A stretch of DNA of 64,000 nucleotides, taken from positions 23,262,588 to 23,326,587 of the forward strand of contig CM064665.1 of the NCBI GenBank assembly GCA_032717465.1. Reading direction: 5' to 3'. The position numbers and the translations under genes are program-made. The notes under the pieces were generated by a model. That model was given only the letters and a program-made list of their open reading frames with translations, was not told the origin of the DNA and searched no databases. This DNA comes from Coenobita brevimanus (taxonomy: Eukaryota > Arthropoda > Malacostraca > Decapoda > Coenobitidae). Positions 21,615-34,940 of the stretch are shown piece after piece. The stretch's first letter is position 1. Every line of letters begins with the position of its first letter.

Positions 21615-21672
21615 ATGATGATGATGATGATGATGATATTGATGATAAAGATGATGATCCATCATCCATCAT
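21615..21672. repeat. (GAT)n/(CATC)n microsatellite
   Basis: Imperfect GATGAT run continuing as CATCATCCATC, forming the tail of the adjacent tRNA-like repeat. Confidence 0.85.
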
Positions 21673-22155
21673 CCAATCGTTCGTTGCCCAACGAGGAGCG
21701 TAGGAGCCCGGGGCTAGGCAATTTGGTCCTGACATTTAAGATTAGAGTGACCAGCCTAACTCATCCCTGAGTGGCATTACGTTAGCAATAAACCCCAACC
21801 ACCCCTTGGAGATATACCTACAAAGGCTCAATCCGATCAGAGCGCCTTAAGTACCCACTAAACCACCAGGCGCCATAATTTGGTTATATGGTTACCACCC
21901 AGCACAGGAAATGGTTTCCTTGTGTACAGGAAACCATTTGGCTTGTCACTAAGTGTAAAGTTACCCATAGGAAGAAGGAAGAGGAAAGAGTGAAGGAAAG
22001 AAAGACAGGGAGTGTAAAGTCACCAGTAGGCAGAAAGAAGAGGAAAGAATGAAAGAAAGAATGACAGAAGAGGAAGGAAGGAAGTGAGGAAAGGGCAGAC
22101 ACTCAAAGCAGCACTACATCGAGTGAGTGGATGGTGTGCGCCCCCACCTACCACA
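21661..22155 (-). repeat. tRNA-like dispersed repeat, copy 2 (about 490 bp)
   Basis: Reverse-oriented relative to copies at 20560 and 53880. Contains the head (complement of GGCGCCTGGTGGTTTAGTGG at about 21852-21877), a perfect hairpin with AAATGGTTTCCT / AGGAAACCATTT arms at about 21906-21937, then GAAAGAAAG-rich purine sequence. The GATGG-type end matches that at about 54310. Composition and box-A-like head suggest a SINE, but no clear box B was found. Confidence 0.55.
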
Positions 22156-22214
22156 TGATAATAATAATTATAATCATCATCATCATCATCATTATCATCA
22201 TCATCATCACCATA
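22156..22214. repeat. (ATC)n-type microsatellite
   Basis: ATAATAATTATAATCATCATC run. Histidine- or isoleucine-rich frames over it are artefacts. Confidence 0.9.
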
Positions 22215-22224
22215 AAGTTCATGT

Positions 22225-23560
22225 GCAGTTTCTTCCTGTGCATTCAGAGAAAACAAGCTGCAGACCCAGTCCTGGGATCTGGTATGCAGATATCGTTGAA
22301 ATCCATGTGCTCACTTTCCCCTAGTTCTGATCGTTTTTAATTCTGAGTGGTGGCTAACCCCCCAGCAATTACTGGGAAGGTCATACTCCCCAGTTACCAC
22401 AGTGCGGATGGGAGTCCATCGTACAACATTTACTAAAATAGCAAAGCCATATCTGCAATCCTTTCACAAATTCTTCAAGATATTAATTTGCTGACGAGGC
22501 CGGACCCTCCTATAGATCATGGTTGGAAAACTGTATATAGTAGAAGACCCACCTAGTAACCAACAGAACTCACCTGGGAAATGTCATTCAAATCTTTCCT
22601 CTATTTCTGAACATTTTTTTTTATTTCTATCGCCTTTCAGATGAGAGTCCATTGTAAAACTTGTACTAAAGTATCAAAGCCAAAGTTACCCTCCTTTCAC
22701 TATTTCTGAATTTTTTACATTGGTGAGTGGGCTGACACCTCAAAAAATCATGGTTGGAAATTTGTATAAAGTGGAAGATCTCTGGAATAACCAAAAGAAC
22801 TCATCTGAGATTTTTTTTTTTTAATCCTTCTCTTATTTCTGATCTGCAATTCTATATTTTTTGAAGGACGTTGACCACCTGAAGAACCATGGTGAAGGGG
22901 GTGTCATGCATCCCTAATATCAATGGATAGTTTTTCCTTTGCAGAGAAAACATGGGAACTACATACATAATCCTCCAGTATTCACGCTGATTTCGTTCAT
23001 ATCTATGTGTTCACTTTCCCCTATCTCTGATCGTTTTTATTTTTGGGAGGGGGGCTGACCCCTCTAAGCATCACTGGGGGTTCATGCTCTCTAAATATCG
23101 CTTTACGGATGAGAGTTCATTGTACAACAAGTACTAATATATCAAAGCCATATCTGCAATCCTTTCACTGTTTCAGAGAATTTTAAATATGGTGAGGGGG
23201 GCTGAATACCCAAAAAATCTTGGTTAGAAATTTGTTTATAGTGGAAAACGTTTCCAGTAACCCGACGAACTCACCTGGGAAGTTTTATTCAGATATTTCC
23301 CCCATTTCTGATTGCTGCTACTTTGGGGAGAGTCCTAACTCCCCCCAAATCACTGAGGGGTCACGCTTCCCCAATATCGCATTATGGATGAGAGTCCATC
23401 GTACAGTATGTACTAAGATATCAAAGTCATAGCTGCACTACTTCCCATATTTGGTATTCTTTATATCTTTTGGAGGGCGACTGACCCTCTAAAAATAATC
23501 ATGGAAAATTTTATGTATTTTGATATTGTCAGTTAACCAGATGAATGGACTACCATTTTC
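22225..23560. repeat. Diverged long-period tandem array (about 700-bp unit, two half-units)
   Basis: The word GATGAGAGTCCATTGTA and its variants recur near 22408, 22638, 23108 and 23388, each followed by a TACTAA...ATCAAAGCCATATCTGCAA block. CACTTTCCCCTA...CTGATCGTTTTT recurs near 22312 and 23010, and a CATGGTTGGAAA block near 22518, 22748 and 23220. This gives two copies of a roughly 700-bp unit, each made of two related halves. No conserved reading frame spans it. Confidence 0.7.
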
Positions 23561-23768
23561 ACATAATTATTTCTAATTGCTAAAAATTCGCTGCAAAACG
23601 TTACACATGTAAGTTACTTAGAGAGTTCTTCAGTACATGCATCCACCTCGGTTTCCATAGAGAAGGACAGACAGACATTCAAACTTTCTTTATTTAGCTA
23701 GATAGATAAATAGAGAACGATAGATAAGTATTGTATATCGAGACAGATTTCCAGTACATTGCAAAACT

Positions 23769-24691
<923 letters not shown>

Positions 24692-24748
<57 letters not shown>
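24692..24748. repeat. (GT)n microsatellite
   Basis: GT run of about 57 bp, followed after an 18-bp spacer by a GA run. Confidence 0.95.
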
Positions 24749-24751
<3 letters not shown>

Positions 24752-24763
24752 TATACATATATA

Positions 24764-24766
<3 letters not shown>

Positions 24767-24827
<61 letters not shown>
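24767..24827. repeat. (GA)n microsatellite
   Basis: GA run of about 61 bp. Confidence 0.95.
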
Positions 24828-24829
<2 letters not shown>

Positions 24830-26354
24830 TTCTTGATTTTATTATGTAAGTTACTTGTGTGGCTCTCTGGTAACAATAAGAAAATCACAGGCAGTGTTTG
24901 TTTTCCACCTCACACCCTCCCCGGACATTCACGTTGAAGCTGAGCAACAGAATGGTAAGTTGCTATACAGAAAAGCATTTTTTGGGGGGAGGAGGGGAAG
25001 TAAGGCTCTTCCAACTCCTTCAGTACCATGACTTCTCTTTCATTCTTGCTACTCGCTAAATGATGTTACTTCCATTTAGCACAAAGACGATTTTTGTATG
25101 TTATGTTTCCTACCTTCATATTATTGCTTAACTACTCATGTAAAACTCAACATGTGGATGAAATTTTTTATACGCTGTATGGCGTATGTCATACCATATT
25201 GCGTGGACTAATTACTCACAGGAAGGATGTTATGATACTGAATTCAGTCATGATGATTTGTGACTGGGAAGGCTAGCATTCAGTGTGAACGGGGGATATT
25301 ACTTCCTGGAAGTAAAGCGCAAAAGCAATACGAATTCAAAGTCTCAAAAGTTTGGTCAGTTATCCAAATGTAAATTCACAAACAAGCAAGATACGGATTA
25401 TATTTTGGCTCAGAATATCACCAATAAGCATCGAACACCCCTTACGAGCACACAGCTCACTGAAACCTGCACATGGATAAAACCTCAACATTTTCTGTGG
25501 AAATCTTTCAGGGACGTCATTATAGGGCGGAAAAGTTCAATACCAGGTTGGAAAGAGGGTAACGTTCAGACAACAGTGTGCACGAAAATGCGACAGGAAG
25601 TTTAACAAGCTGGCGACATAAGGCGCAGGAGAAAAATGCTGACAGGAACTTTCTTGAGCACAGCTGGTTTTTGAAGGAAGCCAAGACACGGCTGGAGTCA
25701 CTTCTTTTTGACCAACTAAACTATGTGGCGATGAAGTTAGCAGTGGGAAGTATGGTGTGTGCTGGAATGTCTAAAGGTTGGAGAAGTGCACATCATCATC
25801 GGTCACCACTATCATCAACATCATTATCGTTTGTCGCACTGATACACTGGTTTGATCGGATCCATAAATAGTAATAAAAATGGAAAAAGGTGAAGCATTA
25901 TCAGCACATTGCCCTGTTAAATGAATCATACATCCTTTCAGTCATCATTCAGTCCTTTATAATGTTATCTGAAAAATGAAGCTCCAACACCAGACAACTG
26001 GTTCAAATCAGTAATAGTTCAAGACATGAAATGTGATTCAAAGGCAGCGAGGATTGTACTCGTATGAATTTAATCTGGTAAGAACTATAAACGCTATGGT
26101 AATCGTTCCTTTACAGAATTATCGGCTGTACGCCTCTGCAATGGATTTAAATGATGTGTCTGATCATTCTGAAGTCACGTTTTCGAAGGTTTTAAGTATG
26201 ATTGGTTGATGGTGACAGCATAGTACACGTTGCCACTTTATAAATCCCACCATTCAATAGTTATCATCAACTGCAGTTGCGGGCAGTAGTTCCTTTAGAT
26301 TTCTTTACATGGACCCGAAACAAAAGCTAATAATATCTTCATTAACTAACTATA
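24828..26354. other. No recognisable gene
   Basis: Two overlapping plus-strand frames (25285-25605 and 25578-25871) have no family motif, and their composition is not clearly protein-like. I see no splice-bounded exon that I could defend. Confidence 0.4.
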
Positions 26355-26844
26355 TCTATAAACCAGCCGCGTCGTTTGTTTACTTGTCCTTCAATCACTC
26401 TCAAACCAAGGGCCAGAGACCCCTAGAGCCATATACATTCTGAATCAGGGTGACCCAAGGATGGTTTTAGGGGGGGTCAAAATTCAGATCTGGGTCATTT
26501 GAGGTCATTGGAAGAGTGTTCGCCTTTTTGGCCCAGACAATGCCGGGTACCCCTACAGCCCAATTTTGGGCAAGGAGACTCACATGACCTCCAGTTCGGA
26601 CATAGGCTATGTGAGGTTGACCTCCTAGGTCATTTGAGGTTACTGGAATAGTATACAAGTGTGCGCAAATACTGTGAGTTAGTCTGCGAAAGGTGAAATA
26701 GAATGTTCCTGGACCTCTTATAATCCCTCTTCAAAAGTTTGAGGGGTACATGGTCTTCTTGGAGTAGAAAGAAAGACTGAACTAGAGTAAATAGGATTAT
26801 AGTGTTCACCTTTTTGGTCCGGCAACGCCGGGTACCTCTGCCAG
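26355..26844 (+). mobile_element. Helitron-like non-autonomous element, copy 1
   Basis: Starts at a TCTATAAA word in an AT context. Near the 3' end is a hairpin CCGGC-AAC-GCCGG (26819-26831), a short spacer and a degraded terminus CCAG followed by T. The second copy (58160-58605) has the canonical CTAG-T terminus. Start TC, 3' subterminal hairpin, CTRR end and absence of inverted repeats or duplication are the known Helitron signature. An internal direct duplication is visible: CCTTTTTGG...GCCGGGTACC occurs near 26521-26553 and again at the end. The 73-codon minus frame over it is shared by both copies simply because they are the same repeat. Confidence 0.6.
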
Positions 26845-27100
26845 TAAACATTAATCAAATGGTTTGCATTCTCCTTTCCGGTTTGTGACTGCTTATATTA
26901 TGGTTATACATCCATTCTATAGCATACCAGTATTAATCTCTGGTACTAGTAAGTACTCATCATACAGGATGAAGTGATGGTAGTTTTAAGCAAATTAATG
27001 TGGATAGAGTATATTATAATTTCAGATGCTGGGATACAGAAATTGCTTTATAGGACAAGACTGCCCATCAAGGAGATGGGGTAAATTTTAATGCATAAAA

Positions 27101-27205
27101 TCTATCTATCTACCTATTGCCAGAAGCCATAATCTCGTAAGGGGCGGCTCCAAATAAATCGCCTCCATATCGCCCTGACCCTGCCATTTCACTGACCCTA
27201 TAAAT
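27101..27205 (-). repeat. LINE 3'-end fragment (GATA-tail family)
   Basis: About 100 bp matching the 3' end of the 60786-62155 LINE, including the (TCTA)n tail as seen on plus, TTGCCAGA and GCCATTTCACT. The insertion was severely 5'-truncated. Confidence 0.75.
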
Positions 27206-27454
27206 AATAAGGCCCAGTCATTTTGCTCGTAGGAAGGGGTTGAGTTCATAGACACACGGAACCATTTTTATGAGCAGCGAACACTAATTACGAATGATAG
27301 ACTATACTTAAATGCCGTTGGTTCTGTCCCCTTGGTCATTTGCATAGTGATGCAGTAAGTTAAAAAATTTTTGGCGGGAAAACAAGCATCACGGGAGGCG
27401 TACATAGATGTCATAATCCGATTGATCAATAAGTAATGGAAGCTCTCCACATCA

Positions 27455-30240
27455 GAAAGAAAAACACATTAGAGCTCTTCTCATAAATGTGTGTAGTTTG
27501 CATAATAAATTTTTTGATTTAGATGCCCCTGTCTTTACTGAAGATTATGATGTAACTGGTAAAACACAGAATCATGGCTAAACACTGAGCAAAGAGATTT
27601 TCTAGCAGAGATTAATTTACCAGGCTATCACAGTTTCAGTAGTGAAAGGAAGAACTGAGCAGGGACTGTGTGTTGTTATAATTGAATATTTCATCCAGTC
27701 GTAATTACCAAGCCATGTACTGAAAACATTGGCAACATCTATATTCAGCTTAGAAATGAAGCTTATCATAAAATCACTCCTGGGTTAATTTATCATCCGC
27801 TCTATCAGCCACTCAGTATCAACAATGAAATCTACAATCAAACACCGAAATCTCTTTTATGCAGAGCGCTGTAATATTTGGTGATTTTAATTTACCAGTT
27901 CTAAAATGGAGAGAAGCCCTATCCTCACAAACAGGGTTAGACCTATATACAAACTTGCAGGAAAGTTTTTTATATCAATTTTTAAATTATCTGATATGTG
28001 GAGCTAACATCCTAAGTCTTGTCGTAGCCAGATCAGAAAATTTAGTAACGTTATCGTACGAGAAGAATTTAGTACAAGTGATCATTGCATAGTTACATTT
28101 AACATTAAATTCAGTGAAGACAATATCAGGGCCAATTCCGAGAAAGTGCCTGACTTTAAGAAGGCTAATTTTAAGAAATTAAATGCAATTGTAGATGCAG
28201 GTGACTGTCATCCCATTGTTGAAACTTTAGATATCAATGACACATGGAATTTTTTTGCAGAGACTCTCAAAAGTGCAGTCAGGTTATGTGTTCCAATACG
28301 AAACAAAAGGCCTGCCAAAATTTCTAAACCCAGATGGGGGTACTCTGACATTAAACATTATCTGGAAAGAAAAAATCTTTCATATAAAAAATATAATACC
28401 ACATAGAGTCAAAGTGATAAAAAATAAATACGATGCCCTTCGACAGAAAGCCAAAAAATTAGTTAAATGCAATAAGAAAAACCTTGAGGCACATATTGCA
28501 AGTATCAGGAAATCAAATCCCAAAGAATTTTTTAGTTATGTAAGAAACAGAAATGTAATAACTCCAACAATCTATCCCATAATCACAGATAAAAGATGAT
28601 GAAACCATGATGGCGAAAATTCTTAATACTTTCTTAGCATCAGTATTTACAACAGAAAATATACAAACGATTCCTGCTGTTTCCATATTCCTATAGATGA
28701 GGGAAACATCATCAATGGCATTATGGTTAGTGATCGCCACGTACTACTTGCAATTAGCAAACTGAAAGAGAATAAAACACTGGGACCGGACAAAATATCT
28801 CCACGTGCATTAAAGGAACTACAGAATGAGAATATCAAAGCCCTTATCTGATTTAACTTACCACTTAAGAGCAGTAAAGTGCCACGTGAATGGAAGCTTG
28901 CTAACATAAAGCCAGCATTCAAAAAAGGCAACAGAGCACAACCTCAATACTACTGCCTAATTAGATGAACATCGGTATTTTTCAAATTGCTTGAAACCAT
29001 TATCAGACACAAGTTTAGAAATAATCTCATCAGATTCGCAACATGGTTTTCGAAATAACCGCTCTTGCTTCACGAATCTGTTGGACTTTTTCAAGAATAT
29101 ACTGAACATGTACGACGAAACTATATCTCTTGATGTCGTCTACCTCGATTTTCAAAAAGCTTTTGACAAAGTTCCACACAAAAGACTCCTTCAGAAGCTA
29201 AAGGCACATGGTTTCAGCGGCAGTGTTCTCGGGTAGGTAGAAGATTGGCTCTCCGGTCGAAGCAGAGCTGCGATAAATGGAAAACAGTCAGACTGGATAT
29301 ACAGTACAGTACGTTACAAGTGGAGTGCTGCAGAGTTCAGTGTTAGGTCTTATTCTTTTTTAATTATATTTAAATGACCCTGATGATTGATTATGTTGAA
29401 ATATTTCAAAATTTGATGACGATACTAAGCTAGGTAACAGAGCAGATACAGCACTGCAGAGGCAGGCAATTCAGAGATATCTTGATCAACAGTTTTACTG
29501 GGCCCAAGCATGGCAAATGTATTTCAGTGTTAATAAATGTGAAGTGCTAAACACTAGCAGCAAAAATGTAAGAGCTAGTTATAGCATGAATAGTGTCCAA
29601 ATTGATAGGGTTAACCATGAAAAAAAACTTAGGAGTTATAACAACAAACGATTTGAAACCAAGCAAATAATGCACAGAAACTGTGAAAAAAGCCAATAAA
29701 TTGATGGATTCATTGGTAGTGCATTTGAATATAAATCTGATAATATCGTCCTCATTGCATAATTCCTTAGTAGCCCGCACTTGGAGTATTGTGTTCAATT
29801 TTGATCACCATTTTTTAAAAAGGATATGGAGAAACTTGAAGAGGTACAGCGAAAGATGACAAAGATGATACCTAGATTGAGAAATAAACCATGCAAGGAG
29901 CCCTGAATCCCTTTACCCTGACTAAGCAGAGGATATGGGGAAAATTAATTCAAGTATTCAAAATTTTCAAAGGACATGATAACATGGCTGTCGATAAATA
30001 CTTCACAGTTGATCACTCGAATTCTACCAGAGGCAATGGGCATACAGTAAAATAACTGACACACGATTCCAGTCGCATGAAACTAAGCACATCTTCTTTA
30101 ACAGAGTTATAAATATATGGGATAAAATGCCCTCCAATGTAATAAATTGTAATTCAGTATTAACCTTTAAAGACTGTTTGGATAAGTATCTGTCATCTAA
30201 CTCCCAACTTAATATGTTTACTCCTGAATAAAACACTTGT
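27455..30240 (+). pseudogene. CR1-like LINE ORF2, heavily decayed
   Basis: Pieces of one non-LTR element in order along the plus strand. The apurinic endonuclease start reads LLINVCSLHNKF (about 27476), and the endonuclease motif VIFGDFNLPVLKW lies at 27859. Linker pieces with RYGYSDIKHYLERK-like sequence follow at 28146-28600. The reverse transcriptase has GFRNNRSCFTNLLDFF, VVYLDFQKAFDKVPHKRL (about 29090-29190), WLSGRS and a catalytic box altered to FDDDTKLG (about 29412). The C-terminus has FKDCLDKYLSSNS at about 30170-30205. Numerous frameshifts and stops separate them. About 2.8 kb, so close to full ORF2 length, but no ORF1 was recognised upstream. The family call rests on the motif style. 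Confidence 0.82.
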
Positions 30241-30984
30241 GTATACATAAACTTTTTATTTGTTTCCAAAGCCCAGATCAATTTATTAAATGCAAATATA
30301 GTATAGGCACAGACTAGGATATGCACAGATAGCCCTGAGTTAACGGTCACAACTCCTACATTCGACCTTTGACAGGCTGTGGATCATCGAGAGTCCCTGT
30401 TAGTTAAGTGACCACCATTGGGATTTTTTTAATGTAGAGTGCTAGGGGTCAATGCTTCAAGAGGTAACTTATGTACTTGTCCCACATGGGAAAGTTCCTT
30501 GTCACAATGGAGTGAACAGAGCTGGGACCCGATTCACTGCTGCCTACCTTAAAAGTGCCAGGCAAGGCTGCCACACCACCTCTGAACATCCACACTGTCC
30601 ACTGTGCAAATTCCACGCTGTGTCCACAGACACCCCATTAACTCAACGTACCCATATATAATGTCATGCGTTAATTATTTATTTGACTATTCATTTTACT
30701 TTACTTCCTTCTATTTCAGGTTATTCAAACTGGTAGCTTATAGATGGGGTATTATAGAATGTAACATTTCCTTTTCAGTCTTTCCCATGAAATTTTCATG
30801 TCAATTTTTCCATGCTGCATGGTGGTTTTTCTCACTTTTTCCAGACAGTTTTAACTGGAGGATTTGGAGGCTGGGGGACCCTTCATGTTTTACTATCCTT
30901 ATCCTTCAGCATGTAGAATTAGACCTCGTAGTCAGAGTATACTCTGTAAAAAACAGCCTCGAAAGAACCATTAGGTGTGTTGCT
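30241..30984. other. No gene; one dispersed module
   Basis: No coding signal. About 30815-30890 carries a TTCCAGACAGTTTTAACTGGAG segment similar to the modules at 3840-5410. Confidence 0.35.
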
Positions 30985-31225
30985 GTTTGCTTTCCTTTGT
31001 AGCCCTTTGTACTTTGTACTCCTCTCAGCTCACACACCCCTCTCTCATACACCTCTTCACTCCATCCCTCCATCTTAGCCTCGGCATCAGTCTCCCTCCC
31101 CCCCCCCTCCGCCTGACTTACAAATACTCTCTTTTTGTCTCTTTCTCTCCATCCTCTCCATATGGCGGCCAAACCACTTCAATGTATTCCTTCTAACTCT
31201 TTCTATCACATCCACACCCACACCA
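30985..31225 (-). pseudogene. LINE 3' fragment (GATA-tail family)
   Basis: Minus-strand remnants of the C-terminal block seen at 60814-61060, with frameshifts: ERDKKRVFVSQAEGGG, then YERGVCEL. It faces a plus-strand copy of the same block 150 bp away. Confidence 0.7.
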
Positions 31226-31369
31226 CACCATAACATTCTTAGAAGCTTCCGTGTTTACACTCAAATGTAATAGATGTGACAATATATGAAACCCTTAAAA
31301 TACCAGCGATCCATGAGCGAAATACTTTCTCTTTCCTCTCCATATGAATGGGAATGAGAAACTGACCAG

Positions 31370-31525
31370 GATCAGTGTACGTGAGTAAGCTGGAGGGAAA
31401 CAGAGGCAGAGGAGGCAGAAGATTCAGGACAAAAAGGATTGAGAGGTATATGAATGAAGGTGATGTGATTTGGAGAGAGGACAGCCTGATGGCGGTTAAC
31501 AGGTTGATATGTAACGCGATCTGTA
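31370..31525 (+). pseudogene. LINE C-terminal fragment, opposite orientation
   Basis: Plus-strand YVSKLEGNRGRGGRRF, IERYMNEGDVIWRED and AVNRLI correspond to YVSEVEGGRGRGRPR, VERYMREGGVSWEQ and AGDRATW of the 60814-62124 copy. It is an independent, severely truncated insertion. Confidence 0.7.
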
Positions 31526-31586
31526 GTAGCAGATGGATAGATAACCAGTTTTGCCATTCATACACTTTTTATACCGTGCATCAAAG

Positions 31587-31605
31587 TTTTTTTTTTTTTT
31601 TTTTT
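31587..31605. repeat. T run
   Basis: About 19 consecutive T bases. Confidence 0.9.
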
Positions 31606-31779
31606 CAACATTCGCGGGTACGGCCTATATGTAGTGCTTGTCTCTACTTGTGTCCTTCCTTCCCTTACTCATTCACTCACTGTATTAATCTTCTGTCTTG
31701 AAGAATGATATTCAGGCTTTATGGTAGGAGTTTTAGAAAAGCAACATTTTTGCACAATGGTAGACCTTCCCTCGGGGCA

Positions 31780-32250
31780 GGTTTCAGGCAGGGTGCGACC
31801 CCCAAGAGCCACCACCCACGGGGGCGGCGGCCCCCGGGTGTCCCACAAAAAACCGTTAGGCACGGCCAGGTCTTTTTTCTCTCTAAGAACAAGAATTACT
31901 GCACAGTGGCAGAGCTTCACTAACGCGAGGTTATAAGCATGGTGGGACCCCCAAAGGCCGGCCCCACAGAGAAGGTGGCCCCCGGTGGTCTCGGTCAAAG
32001 TCGGGGAGGGGGGAGTGGGGGGGGGGGATCAGGGTATTCTGGTCAAACACTTTATGCGTGATCATTATTTTTAACCTAGGAACACGATATTTTCCATACT
32101 GGCCACGTTTTAGGCAGGGAGGACCCCCGATGGCCACATCTACGGGGGGACTGCCCCCAGGAGGGATATCAATGATGCTTTTACAAGGAATTTTGCAGAC
32201 CACCCTGACCAGAGTTTATTGCGGGTGGGACCCCAGCGTTCTCCCCTCTG
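31780..32250. repeat. Diverged GC-rich repeat modules
   Basis: A module with GGTGGGACCCCCAAAGGCC and a following CCACGGGGG...GGCCCCCGG block recurs near 31793, 31940, 32120 and 32225, with spacing of about 105-177 bp. The frames on both strands over this stretch (31669-32279) share proline- and glycine-rich translations that follow from the repeat. Confidence 0.6.
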
Positions 32251-32279
32251 CCTCCACTGTAATTATGTCTTTCCCCTAA

Positions 32280-34940
32280 CAATATTACACAAGTGTGTGC
32301 GGCTATCTAGATTGACTTGTGTCTTGTATTGTGAAAAAAACAGTTAAGATACAAGTAATTTGGCATAATTATCTACAAACACAATTTTCAAGTCAATGTT
32401 ACAAATATTCTAACTCCCTTATACACTAATCGTTGATGACAGATAGGGAACACTAATCCAAGCAACAGAAAGAAGTGGAAAGAAAATGTCCTTGTGTAAC
32501 GAGAGGTGAATGGGTGGAATGGCCGGCTTGATGTCTTAATTCGGTGACTTTTAGTTTAGTCTTGCTTCAGTCAGACGATTTTATTTATCTTGCAAGAGCC
32601 TAGTGGTTGTGAAGGGGTTATGGCAGGATTTATGTAATCCGCCAGTTCGAAAAGTGTGTTTTAAGATGAATATAATCGTGCGGATAAAGCAAAAATACTA
32701 TAATTGATATCACTGGTGTAAACGAATAACAGCTGAAAGTGCTCAGGTTATATGTGGACAGGGTCGTCTTGAGTTTGCTGGCACCGAAAAATCTAACGAG
32801 GACCTGAAGTGTAGGGCGACGGTTGTGTCGAAGTCTGGGGGCATAATTAGATATTCTCTCCTAGTCATTCACACTTACATAGAAAGAAGACGACACTGGG
32901 AATAGGAGGTGTGTGAAAGAAGTGACCAGGGATTCGGTGAGTGACTAAGGTGCACTAAATGTATCACATCTGCTAATTCTCAATTTCGTATAATGGCTAA
33001 TAGTACTGCAAGGTTTGGGATGTTCATTAGCCCATAGATGGTCCTATTTGCTACTATGCTTCAGGAAAGAATGTAATAGACATGTTCTAAGTGCAAAGTA
33101 AACGCGGTGGAATAACATGGGAACTTTTAGCTCTGACTGTACGTGATCGATTAAGTCTCTGGGGATAATGATGTACCAGTAATAGCCTGGTTACAACTTA
33201 GTGAAGGGATGGATCACGACCTCTGTTTGTGGGATGTTATGGCTGAGGAGGTCTGAAGACACACTGACTGACGACGGACTGTTTCTGTTACTATATCTTA
33301 ATTAGTCTTAAGTCCACTCCTGGACCATTGACGAAGAGTTATGTGATAGCCAGAATTAATCTAGCGAAATACTGGCGAAATATGATAAATGAAGCGATGT
33401 CTGTTGGAAGACTGCTGCATGTATTAGACGATTAGTTTTAATGCTAATGTTTGTGTTTGTCAGTATTTACGTCATTAGTACATCCGACAAAAAGTGAACA
33501 TTTGCAAACCTATAAAACATGATACTACAAGCACCAGTTTTAAATTTCCACCATAGTTTGAAGTCAAACCCTAGACTCTGGACAAGCGCATCGCGATACA
33601 AGTGCGCTAACTTTCAAGCAATTGTAGCTCCTGATGATGGACTACTGAAAGGTTGATGTGAAGACAGTGACGGTATCTATTAAAGGACATACCGGAGATG
33701 TAGAACTGCTAAAGCAACATGGAATGATGATGATGATGATGATGATGATGGACTACTGCTGTGCTAATGAAGAGCCAGCGAAGAGATCTGTGAAGTGTAT
33801 CTGTAAAGGGACAAGACATATTTGTGGTTGTTGCAGAGTATGTTGACAGGGGATTGATCGGCTGTTGCAGAGTCCGTGAAAACTTCTGTGGAGGGAAACA
33901 AGTGTGTTGTTGGAGTCACATCAGACGCTACTTCTGATGGACTACTAAAAGGCTAATGAGCGTCAAGTGAAGGGGTCAAGGGGGGAACGTCCATGCCCTG
34001 ATTTTCTACTCAAAACTGGAGCTAGAAATAAAATTCACCCCTTCCCATCCTGTTCAGGCACATATCAGGAAATGATGTCTGGCAGATATTATTATTATTA
34101 AGTTGCTATGCAGTGACTGAAGCTCATATCTGGATGATTTTACCAAATAAATAATGGCACTTTGTCACACGATCACGATCAACCTGGAGGATACGAGAAT
34201 TAAATTTGTGGAGGTGTGGCCCTTGTTCATATATTGAATAAATTTTTGTTTACAAATATCAGCACACAACACTCCTGTCATTTGTGGGTGGTGTAAGGAA
34301 AGACGAGTCACAAACAGACATTTATTCCGGACCGGTTTAGCACAGGGGCATCGTCAGAGGAAATGAATTTTTCTCGGGCTAACCCAGCCTTATATACCTG
34401 ACTGCTGGATCCACTCAGGTTGGCTGCCTAACCTGCCGAACTCTGATTGCTTCATTTTCTCTCCCTCTCGGACATTGCTACTTGGACTCCGACCTGTGAC
34501 CAAACTACTTTTCCTACACGTTTGTTATTGTTGTTTATGTTTGTGGTTACATACAGTGCCTCCAGAGCTTTTCTATGATATTTAGTTAGACTGTTTTATA
34601 CTTCTGCGGTGTCTTTCCATTGGGGTAACTGGCATTTTTCATCTATATGGTTCACCTGGGCACAAGTTGTTCGAAAATAACTCACATCCGACTTGTGTTA
34701 TCTTACTCTAGTCTTTATACCTCCGCTTTTTATCCATAATAGCTGCCTCGCAGCCACACATGGAATTTTGTAAACAACATTCTTCTCATTGGGAGGACTC
34801 TCACCTGTTACGTCTTAATATGAAAAAAAAAAAAAAAATGACCTGTATAGTTGCTTGACGTAGTCTGGGGGAATGTTTGGTGGCTTCTCAGTTGCATGTA
34901 CTGTCTTGCAACACCACGCCTTCAGAAGGATGACATTATG
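32280..34940. other. No recognisable gene
   Basis: Mostly unannotated. Short features: a dispersed module at about 32560-32620 (CAGTCAGACGATTTTATTTA), a (GAT)n run at 33727-33750, and three repeats of a GATGGACTACTGAAAGG-like word between 33630 and 33960. A segment near 34290-34370 resembles the conserved tail of some retroelements but could not be placed. Confidence 0.4.

Noticed and set aside
25285..25871. Two overlapping plus-strand frames as exons of a host gene
   Set aside because: No homology recognised, no start context and no plausible shared splice structure.
26467..26851. Two minus-strand frames, one shared with 58400-58657
   Set aside because: The similarity follows from both being copies of a Helitron-like repeat; there are no domain motifs and the frame is not otherwise conserved.
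34285..34370. Possible hammerhead ribozyme of a Penelope-like element
   Set aside because: A CTGACGA word is present on minus, but the required GAAA and helix arrangement could not be found, and no Penelope RT is nearby.
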